Origin: Anaeramoeba flamelloides
Lineage: Eukaryota > Metamonada > Anaeramoebidae
DNA: 64,000 bases
Direction: 5' to 3'
Assembly (NCBI GenBank): GCA_027625915.1
Contig: JANTQA010000047.1
Coordinates: 8,370,001 to 8,434,000, forward strand
Shown here: one piece after another, positions 32,620 through 46,400 of the stretch
Numbering within the stretch: the stretch's first letter is position 1
How the letters are laid out: each line of letters opens with the position of its first letter
Position numbers and translations under genes: made by a program
The notes under the pieces: model-generated
Seen by the model: only the letters and a program-made list of their open reading frames with translations
Database searches by the model: none
Told to the model about the DNA's origin: nothing

Positions 32620-33165
32620 TCCTAATTCAAAATTTTTAACACACCAAAATCTGATTTGTGAAAAAAAAAACCTATTTAATTTATTCAAGAAGAAAAACCA
32701 AATTAGAACCATTATCTAATTGAAATGTTACCAATTATTTATAAATTACAAGACCAACAAAACAATAAATTAATAATTACCAATACAAATAAATATTCTA
32801 TTTGTTAAAAATTTTGAAGAGAGCAAAAGAAAAAAAATACATATTGTAAATTTGTTGAAATTCTATTAGAAATATTGATCGATCAAATGGTTAGATACTA
32901 CCAACTAATTTTATTTGATTTCCTCTAATTGGAACATCTCGACTTTAACATAAAATCAATTGTTGAAAAAAAAAAAAAAAGATCTCACGAAATAGGTTAC
33001 TTAATTCAAGAAATTAAAAGAAAACAATAATTAAAATATTAAAAAATGATTTTTATATTTTACAAAAATCAAATTTATCACGAATTTCAATAACATTGTA
33101 TTATTGTGAAAGTTTTGAACTTTTTAAATGTGTGTAAAATTTTAAATTTTAGTTTAAATAATATA
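32620..33165 (+). mobile_element. non-autonomous element, family H, copy 3
   Basis: About 545 bp from CCTAATTCAAAATTTTTAAC to GTGTGTAAAATTTTAAATTT, colinear with copy 2 at 28140 and inverted to copy 1. It abuts element G copy 2, which begins within a few bases of its right end. Confidence 0.72.
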
Positions 33166-33167
33166 TA

Positions 33168-33526
33168 TAAACCCCATTTCACTCAAAGGGGCCCAGCCAA
33201 AAATGAGTAACCACTTTATTTTTAAGAATCAACCAAACTTAGATTGTTTAGAAATACGAGAAATAATAAAATTCTTATAAGAGTCCATAATTATAAAAGA
33301 AACCCCTGAACAAACCAAAAATTTCAAAAAAAAAAAAATGTTAAAAATTTTTTTGGGCCCCATTCATTGGAACGTCTTGTGCAAAATTCTCAATTTCTTT
33401 AGGAAATTAAAATCGATGATAATAAGATTTTTTACTTGTAAATGTATGAATTTTAAAAGAACAGACAAAGCTTAACTTTTCTTAATGTTTATTTCGTTTT
33501 TCAAACATTTTTTTTTTCAAAGTTAA

Positions 33527-33576
<50 letters not shown>

Positions 33577-33745
33577 CAAAAAGCAAAAAGCAAAAAACAA
33601 AAAAAACAAAATTTTACAAAATGAGAAAAAATGATTTTGATCTAAAAATTGAAAATTTTAGTTTGATAAGAGTAATGAATTAAACTCATAGAATGTCTTC
33701 CATTTCTTCAATAAAACTGGGCCCCTTTGACCGAAAAAGAGTTTA
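33168..33745 (+). mobile_element. TA-flanked MITE, family G, copy 2
   Basis: 578 bp between TA at 33166-33167 and 33746-33747. It begins TAAACCCCATTTCACTCAAA and ends GACCGAAAAAGAGTTTA, in the same orientation as copy 1. It includes an A-run of about 45 bp near 33534-33575. Confidence 0.78.
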
Positions 33746-34252
33746 TATTGTGATTATGGGGGATTCACATATTTTTAATACGAATTTCAACAAAATAACA
33801 AAAAGTATTGGAAAAGTTTAAATATTTAAGATAACAATATTTTTTCTCCAATTTTTGAACAACTATTAAAAAAGGGAAAATTACAGACCGTAAAAAAAGT
33901 ACAAATTTTTTTCTTTTTTTAATTGTTAATGGCAGCCATGGAATCATGACCTATTGCTCTTGTATGGAAGCAATTATTTAAGACTTGGTTGGGGATATTT
34001 AAAAACTTAGTCTTAGGTAAAAGGAAAAATTCTTATTTTTACAAAAATTATCTATTGTATTAATTTTTTTGATCATTGAAATTGCAAAAAAACATATCTT
34101 CACAAATAGTATAATGTGATATTTCAAATTATTTTTTTTTTTTTTTTATTATTTTTTGTCAATTTATGATTTTTTACATTTTTATGAGAAAGAAAAAATG
34201 AGATCTCATCTCCCTTTGAATTACTGTAAAATATCTGAGTATATTTGTATAT
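33746..34252. other. spacer between two G elements
   Basis: No gene or repeat end recognised. It has T-runs near 34130-34150 and a 60-codon minus-strand frame (33765-33947) without recognisable features. Confidence 0.35.
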
Positions 34253-34786
34253 ATTCTTAAGATATTTGAGTGAAAGGGGCTCCATTTTATTGAAGAAATA
34301 TAATATATTCTACGAGTTTTATTTATTCTTCTTCTCAAACTAAAATTTCAATTTTTAGATTAAAATTATTATTTCTCATTTTGTACAATTTTTTTTTTTT
34401 TTTTTTTACCATTTTTTTTTTCTTTTAAATTAAAGTTGAAAAAAAAATGTTTGAAACTTCAAATTAACATTAAGAAAAGTTAGGTTTGTATTTTCGGTTA
34501 AAATTCAAACATTCACAAGTGAAAAAAATTATTGTCAACGATTTTAATTTCCTAAAGAAATTGAGAATTTTGCACCAGACGCTCCAATGAAAAAGGTCCA
34601 AAAAATTATTTAACAATTTTTTTTTTTTGAAATTTATCGTTTGTTCATGCCTTTTCTTCTATGATTATGGACACTTATAAAAAGTTTATTATTTCTCGTA
34701 TTTCTGAACAAAAGAAGTTTAGTTGATTCTTAAAAATAAAGTGAATTTTTCATTTTAGGCTGACCCTTTGGGTGAAATGGAGTTTA
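34253..34786 (-). mobile_element. family G MITE, copy 3, inverted
   Basis: Reverse complement of copies 1 and 2, about 534 bp. The right side ends GGTGAAATGGAGTTTA (34786). The left terminus is decayed (TTTGAGTGAAAGGGGCTCC). With copy 2 it forms a head-to-head pair about 500 bp apart. Confidence 0.72.
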
Positions 34787-35563
34787 TTTTAAAAAATTTT
34801 AAAAATAATAGAATTTTTTTCAGAAAATTCAAAAATAGTATCTTTTTCTCAATTTATTCTATTAAACAAAATTGATTTTTAACATTTCAGTATCTTAATA
34901 ATTCCTTTTGAAAAGTATTTAAGGATTTTTTTTTTTTTTTTTTTTTTACTTATCTATTATATTCAAGACATGCCCAAGTTTTTTTTTCTTTCTCACTTTA
35001 TATAAGATTGTATTGATTGTTTAAAATTTTCTTGTGTGTTAAAAGGTATTTTTCGCGTTAGATACAAAATATAGTACTTATGATAATTTTTTTTATTCTA
35101 GTTATTTTGTGTAAAATTTTATTTTTTTTTTGTAAACTAAAACCTTTTCAGAGTCGATTGATAAAACCAAAAATTCTTTGAACTGAAATTCATGGAACAC
35201 TGCTTCAATACAACCACCCGAACTTAGAAAAAAACATAAAACATCTTTCTTTTTCAATGGGTAGAAATGAGGATCTTTTTGAATAAACAAAAAAGATTTA
35301 AATTATCAAATTAAGCCATTCTAAAAATAATATTAACCGAATTTAACAACTTGAAAATTCCAGATATAATAATTTCAATACAAATTATTTAATTTTAATT
35401 TTAACAATTTTTCAAATAAATATTTCTGATCATTGTTACTTTTTCACTAAAAACATTAAAATTTTTGAATTTTTTCATTTATTGCCACTCTATCATTTCC
35501 ACCCTCTGATAAAGGTAATTTATTACTCTTCGATTTTTTTTGTAATTATTTTCTTTATTTTAA
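34787..35563. other. spacer with one coding-like frame
   Basis: At 35102-35290 on the minus strand a 62-codon frame has rather protein-like composition (KKDVLCFFLSSGGCIEAVF, then FKEFLVLSIDSEKVLVY) and could be an exon of an unrecognised gene. No partner exon was found. Nothing else was seen in the stretch. Confidence 0.3.
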
Positions 35564-36502
35564 GGTACTAGTCTCTATTAATTTTTTTTTTTTTGACCAA
35601 TAACTAAATAAGGAATCCTTATCTTGAAATATGCTTAAAATTGAAAATAGACCGGTTTTTTCAATATTAGAACTTTAATTCATGTTTTTTTAAAATTTTA
35701 CAATTCTGTCAAAAAAAGTGACTTTTAAAAAATTTTTTTAAAAAAATATCTTAAAGGGATGAGATAATTTTTTGATTAATTTTGGATTTAATTATTTTCT
35801 CAAAAATAATATTTATTTTAATTTTGAAAAACGAAAAAATAATTTAAAACTAGTGAATATTTTCTCTTTCACTTCGATTCATCCAACTTGACTCTATAAA
35901 GAACCCAATTTGTTTTATCAATAATTACTTTTACAAAAAATAGTTCTTATTCTTTTCTTTTATTTTTTTTTTTGACTCTGACAAAAACTTTTAGAATGAT
36001 AATTTGGGACAACTTTTTAAAACTTCAAATTCGACAAAAACAAAAGAGTGTAAACTCAAAAAGTGGGTACAAGAAAAAAAAGAATGTCACAAGAAAAGTA
36101 AGAAAATCTTTTATTTTGAGTAAAGCATATATTGCATATTTTTTTTGAATCTGTCTATGTTTTTTTGATACAAATCCCAAAAAATATTGTCAGGTTTATT
36201 TTCCAAACTATTTTTTGTAGGTCATCCACAAACACAACAAGATTTTGCTTTCTTGCTCATATTTTTTTTTATTTTTTGTATTTTTGTGAAAAGTTGAAAA
36301 AAAGCAACTTTCAAAAAAGTGAAAAAATTGAAAAATTTTTTATTTCTATAAAAACAATAACTAAATTTAATGAATGTCATTTATCGAGATTTAATTACTA
36401 TACAAAGAAGTTTTTCACTTTGATTTCAAATCTAAGTAATTGGCAAAAAAATTCTAAATCTCTATTAAATTTGCTTAAAAAAATTTAATAGAGACTAGTC
36501 CC
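35564..36502 (-). mobile_element. TTAA transposon, family B, longest uninterrupted copy
   Basis: 939 bp between TTAA at 35560-35563 and 36503-36506. Termini are GGTACTAGTCTCTATTAA and, inverted, GGGACTAGTCTCTATTAA. It is the inverted counterpart of 50483-53439. At 35751-35754 it holds the single TTAA into which element A inserted in the other copy. On the minus strand both copies keep a short frame starting MSKKAK with a C-x2-C pair, but it is not preserved further. Confidence 0.82.
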
Positions 36503-37452
36503 TTAATTATTTCATTTTTTTGTTTTTTTTTTAAAAAAATAGTTTTCTAACTCGTTAATTCTGAATAGAAAAACTCATTTTATTTAAAAAATCTATTTAA
36601 ATTACAATCAAACAAAAACCCCAAAAAATTAAATTTGAAAAAAAAAAAACCTACTTCCAAATTTACCTTTTAATCCTTTACTTTCATACGAATTAATCTT
36701 TTAAAACCCACATTTAACTTCATTTGAACTGTCCATCAAATGAACTAATTATTTTATCAAAAATAATTATGACAGAAAATGGCTCAAGTAATTTTCAAAA
36801 CCTCTTTTTCAAAAAAGGCCCATCAATTCTTTCTTTCTATCTTTTTTTTTTCAAAGAAAATCACCAAAAAACAATTTTCTATTGTGAAAAAATATTTTTT
36901 TTGTGATTTAATCTGGGATTGAAAATAAAGATAAAAATAGCAAACATTTTAGAAAAAATTAGTCTATTAACTAACAGTTTTAATTTTTTTAATTAAAGGT
37001 CAATTGTTTTCAAAAATCTTTTTTTTAAAAAAGTCCGAAATTTAAAAATTAGGCGTTTTTTTTTTATTTTTAATCAAACCAAAAACAATTGTTTTAATCA
37101 TATAATGATGTAAAAATAATTGTTAAAAAACATTGTTATATATTTTGATTAATGATAGATAATTATTGTTTAAAAAAATTGAAAAAAGATGATCAACTCC
37201 AGCTGTAGTATCCACGAACCAAAGAGATATTATACACACATACATACGTATACATATACATACACACATATACACACAAACACACACACACACAAATTAT
37301 TTTAGTATCTTAAAATGAAATTTCTATGATGTTTTTTTTTGTTTGTTTTCATAAAATCGATTAAATAGCGATCAAAATAAAACAAATCCATCACCATGCA
37401 AATTCTTTAATAAATAAAGATTAAATTATTTATTTAATTACAAAGTTAATAT
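36503..37452. other. intergenic, 3' flank of the CH-domain gene
   Basis: AT-rich. A mixed (CA)n/(TACA)n microsatellite lies at 37231-37294, preceded by GATCAACTCCAGCTGTAGTA. No gene recognised. Confidence 0.45.
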
Positions 37453-40400
37453 TTATTTTTTATAGTTTCTTTTTAATTTCAACCAAATCTGTTTCATCAA
37501 AATACGGTCTTCTTTCGATTTCAAGAGAAAAGTATATTTTTTTTTATTAAATATTAATTCATGTTTGATTTCATTTTTCGAATTAATTAAGAATTTAATT
37601 TTATTTATTGAATTTATGATTAATTTATTATTTGAATCAAAATGCAAAATTAATTTAAAGTTTACTTGGTCGATTTCAATTCTACCAAATCCAATTGAAA
37701 TATTTTCTTGGTTTAACCAATCCACTGGGAAGGAATGGATTGTTGGATCAATGGAAAAAGATTTTCTTTTAAAAGATAACTTTTCTCTTTGGATATTTTT
37801 TTGGGCATTTTTATTTTCGCTTAATAGTTGACTATTTAAATTCCTTTTGTTTCTCTTACTTTCCTTCTGGTTCTTCTTGTTCTTCTTTTTATCCTTCTTT
37901 TTCTTTTTTTTAAGAAATCCAAAAAATTTCTTTTTCTTTTTCGTTTTCTTATTTCCTTCTCCTTGATGACTTATATTGTTGTTGGGGTTAATGCTTAAAT
38001 TTTCATTTTTTAATGAAAATCCAAGCAATTTGCTTCTTTCATTTTTTCTTATTCCTCTTTCTTTTAAAAAATATTTTTGGAAATATTGTTCCCAAATTTT
38101 TGCTTGTTGTAATATTTCATTTCTTTTTTCAACTGAAGAGCATCTTAAAAATATCTTATGGGGCAACTGAGGGCTTTGGATTGAAATTATTCCATAAAAT
38201 TGATTTTTTTCGTCAAAAATTCTTAGATCTTGGATTTTATTTAAATAATAGTTTTTCTTTTTCAAATTGATGATTAATATTCTTTTGTATGTAACCTTAT
38301 TTTTGGTAATATAAAGATAACACCTTCCAACTGAAATTAAAATATCATTTATTTTTTTATATATTAACACATTATTCCTTTTATTTATAATATTGATATT
38401 TTTGTAAGTATTCATTACTGATAATTGGCTTTCCTTTGGATAGGTATTTAACCAGCGCTCTGTCAAATATTTAATATTATTAATTCTTTTTAAAAAATGA
38501 AACATGTTTAAAAATTCAATTAATAAATCTTTATCGTCAAATTGAATTAATATTTTTTTTTCTTTATTTAAAAAAATTAAATAGCATCTATCTGGGTAAT
38601 TATTTAATAATTCTATTTCAATAGAATTGTATGAAAAATAAAATATCATATGCCTTTCAATATATTTTAACGATTTATCCAATAAATGTAAACTTATATT
38701 TAAAAAATCATTTTTTTCAGAAAGAATTATTTTTGGGTAATAATTAATTCCATTTAATATAGAAATATTACTATTGGTAATAGAAGGATTGTAAATTAAT
38801 TTAAATTTATTAAATTGCCACAAAAATCGAGATTTTTGCTGTGGATCATTAAAAGATATGAGTATTTCATATTCCCTGCCCTGCTCGCTCCTCTCTCCGA
38901 CCCTTTCATCATTATTAACACCATCACTATTGATATTCTTTTTATTATTATTATTGTGCTTAAAATAAGGAATAACCAATTTCAAAAACTTTGAATCAAT
39001 TGAACATAATTCAATAGAAATTTTGGATAACTTACAAATCAAATGCTGATCATAATTTAAAGTAATTATTGATAGAGTTTTTTGAAATAACTGAATTATT
39101 CCTTCTAAAAAGGTTTTTTGGTAATTTTTATTTAAAAAGGCAATTCTAAAAGAATCTGGATGATAAGAATCAACTAAGAAATTGGGCATTGGTCTTAAAA
39201 TTATTTTTAAATCCCCTTGGGATAATTCTTTAAATGACTTTTGAAAAGATTTTAAAAATTTTTTTGTGGAAAAAATAATCGTCAATAAATTTCCATTAGA
39301 TAATCGGACAATTATTTTTTTAGGATTTTCTTTAAAAGTTTCAGTTTTAGAATTTTTGATATTAATTTCAATTATTTTTAAAAATTTATTAGTATTTAAT
39401 TTATTTGTATTTGAATTATTTTTGTTATGATCGTTATTGCTATTTATATTATTATTCAAAAAATTATTTTTAAATTGCCAAACTATTAATTTAAATTTTG
39501 TTAAACAAATTCTTGCAAAAAAAAAAATTTCATTTTTTTGATCTTTTTTCATGTAATTAATTATTCCGAAGTAATTAATAAACGGAAAGCCAATAGCATT
39601 CGATAATGAACGTGTTCTAACATTTTCAAAAGAACCTAAAAATTCATTTAATTCAACATGGTTGCTAAATTGTAATCTTATTGAACCAATTGCAAAATTG
39701 ATTTTTAACAATTTATCGGATATATTGGAAATTTTTATTGAAGAAATTAATTGATAAGGGATATTTAACAACTTATACCTCCCCACGGACGTAGATATGG
39801 ACGTAGACATGGGCGTAAATGTTGATGATGTGGATTGGATAATCTTTAAATATTTTCTATTTAACGTGACTATTAGATTGCTTTGCTTTCCTATTTCTTC
39901 TGTTAGAATCGAGGTATAATATTTTGCTGGGTGTCCAAAAATATTTGGTAAAAATTGATTTTTGAAAAAATTAAAATCATTCAAAAAATTTTCTTTCATT
40001 TTTTCTCTTATAAATTGTAAAATAATATAATTTTTTTCATCGATTTGAAATCTAAAAAATAATGGATCATTTGGCGCAAATTCAAAATTACAATATGGTG
40101 AATAATATCTACTTATTAAATATTTTTTAAATTTTATTTCAAAATGATCTTTAAATAATCCGATCGAAGCTACACCCTCATATTCTTCAAACGAATTATA
40201 TAATGGCAATTGATAATTTATTTGTTCGTTTTCAGAAATTAATTCAGATTGATCTTCATCTTCACTATTTTTATTTTTCTTTAATTTATCATCATCATCA
40301 TCATCATTATTATTATTATTATCATTATCATTATATTCAAATATTGAATTAAAATAATTATTTTTTTTATTATTATAATTAGAATAATAAAGTGGAATGC

Positions 40401-43400
40401 CATTTTTTGGTAATAAAAAATTAATTTTTAAATTTAAATAATTCATGATAGATTTCGGATCATGAGAAATTTTTCGAAAAATTAAAAAAGTATTATATAA
40501 TAGTGTTCTTTGTATTTCGCTTTTGCTTTCAAAAAAATGCTTTTTACCATTTTGTTCAAAAATGACAAAATTTGTAGAAATTATAGGATGCAAGAAAAAA
40601 AATTGACTTCTTGAAAAATTTTCTTTAAAAATTAATTCTTTTACTTGATTTTTAACAAAGTATACTTCAATTTGCTTCATATTCATTTGTATTAATATTT
40701 TTTTTTTCATTATTTCATTATTTAATTTATTATCATCATCATCATCATCATTATCTAATTTATTGTTGTTATCATTTTTGGAGTTTTTTATTATTATTTT
40801 ATTTAAATAAAAATTTGCAATTCCATTTTTCAAATAATTTTCAATTTTAGAATTTAAATCTTTAATCAAATTTTCTGTTTTGTTATTAAATATTAAGAAA
40901 TTACTCATTGAAATTAATTGAAATGTATTAAAATAGTCAATATTTTGAACAACATTTGCATCACCATATTCATCGTACGTCGCAGTAATAAAGCGCTGAG
41001 CCTGTGAAATAAATTGTATTTGTTCTTCGGATATTTTTTGATTATTATAATTTGGTTCGATTAAAATTTTATTGTCATTTGAATATAAAATTCCATTTAT
41101 CCTTTCCTTTCCCTTTGCTTTCCCAATTTCATTTTTCCTTCCATCTTCTTCTTCATCATCTTCTTCTTTTGAATTATTTTGTTGTTTTTGCTTTTGTTTT
41201 TGTTTTTGTATTTGTATTTGGAATTTTTGTTGGTTATTTTTCAAGTTTTTTGTCAATAAACTTGTTGTGTTTGAAGTGAAAGTGGAAATGCACCCGCGAA
41301 TTAAATCTCTTCTTTTTTTACTTAAGCATCTTATTTTTAATGACTTATTTGAAATACCTAAATGATTGATGAGCAATTCCAAATATTTATGCTGAATAGG
41401 ATGGATAATTGTATTTATTGTGATATCATCCCAATAAAAGGTTGTTTGCTTTTGATCGAGAGCAGAATCAAAAGTCATTTTTTCGATGTCCAGTTGTAAT
41501 AATGCCTTGTGGAAAGTTTGTTGATTATCAATCACATAAACCCTGAAACGAGCACTCCCTTTGGACAAGCATCTGAGCGACAATGCAATTATTTCTTCGC
41601 GGTATCCTATAATGGAGCCATTGATTGGCAACGCTTCAATGGAATGGCCAGGATATTGCGAATACAATTGAATGGTTTTCATTACAATTTCTCGCTCTTG
41701 CTTAGAAACAGTTTGAAATCGGAATCGCGAATGCTCTTCTAATGTAAGCGGATAATCTGGCTCGAGTATTTCAGAACAATCATTAATTATAGACAACGTG
41801 GACTGCATTGAAGTTGTCGAATAATCGATATGCTCATCTTGTTCATGCAGTTGAAGATCAATAATAGTTTCGTCCTTGGAATCTAGATTAATATTAATCC
41901 CCGTGCTAACAAAAGTTCGAGATAATAAAACCTCATTTGTGTTAATTCTTTTAATAATAATTCTTGAATTCTGAAGTAAAAGTATTATTTGCATGCTTTT
42001 TAAATTTGTGATGCTACTTGAGATTAATTTAATAATAAATTGTGTTTCCCCTTGCCCAAAAAGTCTTTGAATTTTTTTAATTTCAAAATTTAAATTCCTT
42101 TCCATCATTGTGATCTTTTTTTTTTTTTTTTGGAATTCTGGCTTGGCCATTTCATTAAAAAATTGTTGGTCACTTAAATGACTTGTTAAATTTGAAACGC
42201 TGGAAATAGATTTATGCCTTTTTTTGGTCGTGCTTTTATTATTATTATTAACATTTGTAACAACAAATACTTGTATTGGCTTTGTCTTTTGATATGAAAT
42301 CTCAAATTCTTTGATTAAATCACATAAAATACCAACAGAATTCATCAATTTCGTTAATGGATACCATCTTTTCGATAATAAGTATGTATTAATATCAAAT
42401 AAATCGTTTTCGGGTATTCCAAATTCTTTACACACCCGAAATAATTCCATTAAATTTTCTTGATCATTTTTGCTATTTTTTATATTTTATTTTTTATTTT
42501 TTATTTTATTTTATTTTTTATTATTTATTTTGTTTTAATATTAATCAAAATTGTATATTTTTATTTATCAACCGGAAAAAAAAAGAAAAATTTGAAAAAA
42601 TTCAAATCATGAAATTATTGGTTTATATATGTCTCTTTTACTCCAAAAAGGGAGAATATTAGCCTTATTTATCCCTTTTACCACATTTTTTTTAAAAAAT
42701 TTAATAAACTGAGTAAAGTGTCTTTAAAATGACACTCTATGGTTGATAAGTAAGTTATCTCCTCACATTTTTCAAGATTTCCCCTTTTACAAAATAAAAA
42801 ATTTAAATATTTATGTATTGTTCCTCGACATTTAGCCTTCGAAACAATACAACACATATTTCAACAGAGTCGAAGACGAGAGAAAATATGGCTAATATTT
42901 AACATTTTTTATTTTGTCAAATGGGGTAATCTTGAAAAAACAAAAAGGAGATAACCCACACTTATTTAATGATTAAGGTGAATATATGTAATATTGGAAG
43001 AAGTTATTAAAATAATTTTATTATTTTGAAATTTCAGTTCATATGATATCTTTTCAATCACCATAAGAACAGATTTTTTTTGAAAAAGTCAAAAAAATGA
43101 TGATTGTTATTATCTTAAGGGAGTAGCCACGGTAAAGAAAAATTTTTCACTTTTGTGCAATTCTGAAGAGGATCAGAAAATAACATTTTTTTACTCTGGT
43201 TGTACCTCATTCGTTTTTATTATTTAAAGTACTTCATTCATTAGATTTTTGAAATTTTTTTTTCAAAGTCTCAAAGAAATTGCCACAATAGAATGTTGAG
43301 TTGAATTACTTAAAATAGTGTTTTGAATGTTGAATGACTTATCTTTTATTCTTCTCTCAACATTTTATTGTGGCATTTAATTTTTTCATTTTTTATTTTT

Positions 43401-46400
43401 TCATCATTTTTGAGATTTTTTTAATCCTGACAACATAAAGCAATTAGAAATATTTTTTATTAGTGGCATTTAGGATTAATGGATTTTGTTTAAAAAGAAC
43501 AAAAATATTACAATTGAGAGAATATAAAAGGAAACATAAATGGGACTTAAATAGCTAGAAGAATTCCAAAATTAGAATAATTAAGTAGAATTATTACTTG
43601 TTAGGATTTTAAATCGTTGGGTTTAGTGGAATTGGAGAAGTGAATATGATTATATGTTATCAAAGTTTAAACCACAAAATAGATACAAGTTTTATTCAAA
43701 GAATCTGAAATTATCTTCTCCCAGAAAAAAAAACTAAACCTCCATTCCCAAAATTTGGACACATCTAAAATCAAAAATAGTGAAACAAAAACTCAATTTA
43801 CTATATTCTCCCAAACCTAATATAAAAACTAGATTTAAGTAACATAGTATTAATGGTTTTTTAAGTAATCGTTTTCATCCAAATATAAGAAAAGAATATA
43901 AAACAAAAAATCAAAACAAGTGTGTCCAAAATAATAGAAAGAGTTTGAATAAAAAATATATTGGTAGATTTGTTAAAATTACACCAACAATGGTTGATCG
44001 ATCAAATGATAAGATACCATGCACCGGTTGTATGTGGATTTATCACTTGAAGAAACTCAACTGTAACCATCTATCAACCATCTATAAAAAATTTTCAGAT
44101 CTAACTAAACCGATTAAGTAACTGAAAAAAATAAAATGAAAACAAAAACAAAAAACACAAAAAAATGATATAGTTTGTTGAATTAAAATTAATTTCCAAA
44201 TTGATGTAAATCATGTTTTTGCTATTTTTCCAATTGTTTAAACTGTGTCCAAATTAATCGAATTAAGTTTATTTTAATAAAAAAATAGTAATAAAAAAAA
44301 AACTAAACTATTTTATCAATATAATCTCTTTTTTTTTATTGTTGAACATTACTAAAAAAAAAAATATCAAATAATTTTTTTAAAAAAATTTTTAGAGAAT
44401 CTACGATCACACGCCACTAAAATAAAATGTTCTTATCTCATCTCTCTCAAATTTTTATCATGTCTTATGGTGTAGCTACTCCCTTAAGTGAGTTTTAAAA
44501 AAATAAAAGAAAAAATTTTTAATATTAAGAATTATCATCAATATTAGATTTTATTCAAAATCATAGACTAAGAAAAAAAATACACCTAAAATGATTTTGT
44601 ACTAATCCTTGTTTAAAATTGTGAAAAAAAAGTGAAACACGGTTTTTAATTGCGAACATTATTGAAAATGAAAAGTAAGATCAATTTAATAAAAGAATAA
44701 ATAAATAAAGATAAAATGAAGGGATTCAACACAATAGCAGTTTTTTTAATACGATTTTTTTTGGTAGGGGTTTTTCTTTGATTGATCAATTATTAAAAAT
44801 TTATTCAAAAAATCTACTATTTTTGTGATCTCCAAAACCACACCAACAGTAATTTCGATATGAAAGTAAATTTAAATTGTGTTTGTTGGTTTGATTGAAA
44901 ATAATATAATGGATTATTATTAAAAGTTAATTGGTTTCTTCTTTTAATTGATTTCACTTTTCGTTTTCAGGTTCTATTAAGGTTCCCAATGAAAAACCGT
45001 GTTTCACTTTTTTCCACAACAATTATATTTTTTTATTATTTATAGTTGCTTATTTTTAAATATTAGTGGCTTGTTTAAAATTACAGCACATTTAAAAATT
45101 CATAGATCTTTGATTTTCTGGATGGTGTTATTTGATAATCAATTTTTTTTTTTTTTCAATTTAAAAGGAAAAAAAAGCTACAATTTGAAAAAAAGCATTA
45201 ACTTTGAAAATTTAAGGGGTTAAACTCACCATGGAACCGTCTATAATCTAAAATATATTGTAATTGAAAGGAAATTATATTAGTTCTAGAAATTTCAAGT
45301 GGATCAAAAAATCTTTTATTAATATTATTGAACAATAAATTATTACCTTTATCAAAATTATGCGTGTCCAACAACTATAATCCGTGTTTCAAAATATAAT
45401 CCGTGCCGTTTTTATTCTTGTTCCAATTTAACATCCAATTCACTACCCAGTAGTATACCTAAGTTCAAATCAATTTTGAAGGTAAACTCTTTGGCGTGTG
45501 AAGTAAAATTTTAAATTAGGAATGCAATTTGTTGAAAATTTTCTCAGTTTTTTTTTTCAATTTTTTTTTTTTTTGTATGATAAAAAATTTCATCTAAATA
45601 TTTAATCTATTTTTTGAGATAAATTTTCGACATTTGATCCTTTATTTTTTGGATTTCAGTTTAAATAATAGAACTTTAAGAAATCAATAACATATTTACC
45701 GAGGGTTTCTTGTTGGTTTTTTTGATGTGTTAATTTTTAGGTATTTTATAACAAAAAAAAACATACGCTTTTTATTTTGAAACGCGGATTATAGTAGTTG
45801 GACACACATTATTTTGACAACAGCACATTTTTTATGAATGATTTCAATAAAAATTGACATTTTTGAATCTTTTCTTTTTTCCTTTTCCAAATCTAAAAAT
45901 AGAACCTCAAAAGAATAGTCTTCCAAAATTCATATTTTGAAGATTCTAAAAGTTATGATTTTTTCAATTTTTTAATTTTCAAGATTTATTCAATAATTAT
46001 TAACATAAAAACCTCAAAGACTGATTATTTTTGTTTCTTTTTTATGAAACTAGTTAAGTTGCAACATCAAGATGTTTTCCAATCTATAAAAATTATTTGC
46101 CAAAAAAATATATTCGTTAATTATTTAATTTTTTAAAAAAATTCGATTTTTTAGCATGCTAATCCACCTTTCAAGACAAATTTAAGAAAGTTATTTTTCA
46201 ACTTTGAAGTCTTTAGATTGATTAGCCAACCTTTAAATTTGTCCAGAAATAAAGATTTTTTTTAAAAATGTCGGGTTTTTTACTAATTCAAGGATCAAGT
46301 TTAATTGATGAAGATCTATCTCTTTGTGTTATAATTTACGTAACATATTTTTAGAGACATTTGAATCATAGTGAAATCAATAATATGATTTCCATTCAAT

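Noticed and set aside
36132-36488. 118-codon plus-strand frame in element B and its partner at 50663-50914
   Set aside because: The frames are only partly shared between the two element copies and are Phe-rich; they fit non-coding MITE sequence.
37231-37294. CRISPR-like or telomere-like array
   Set aside because: It is a simple CA/TACA microsatellite in a eukaryotic sequence.
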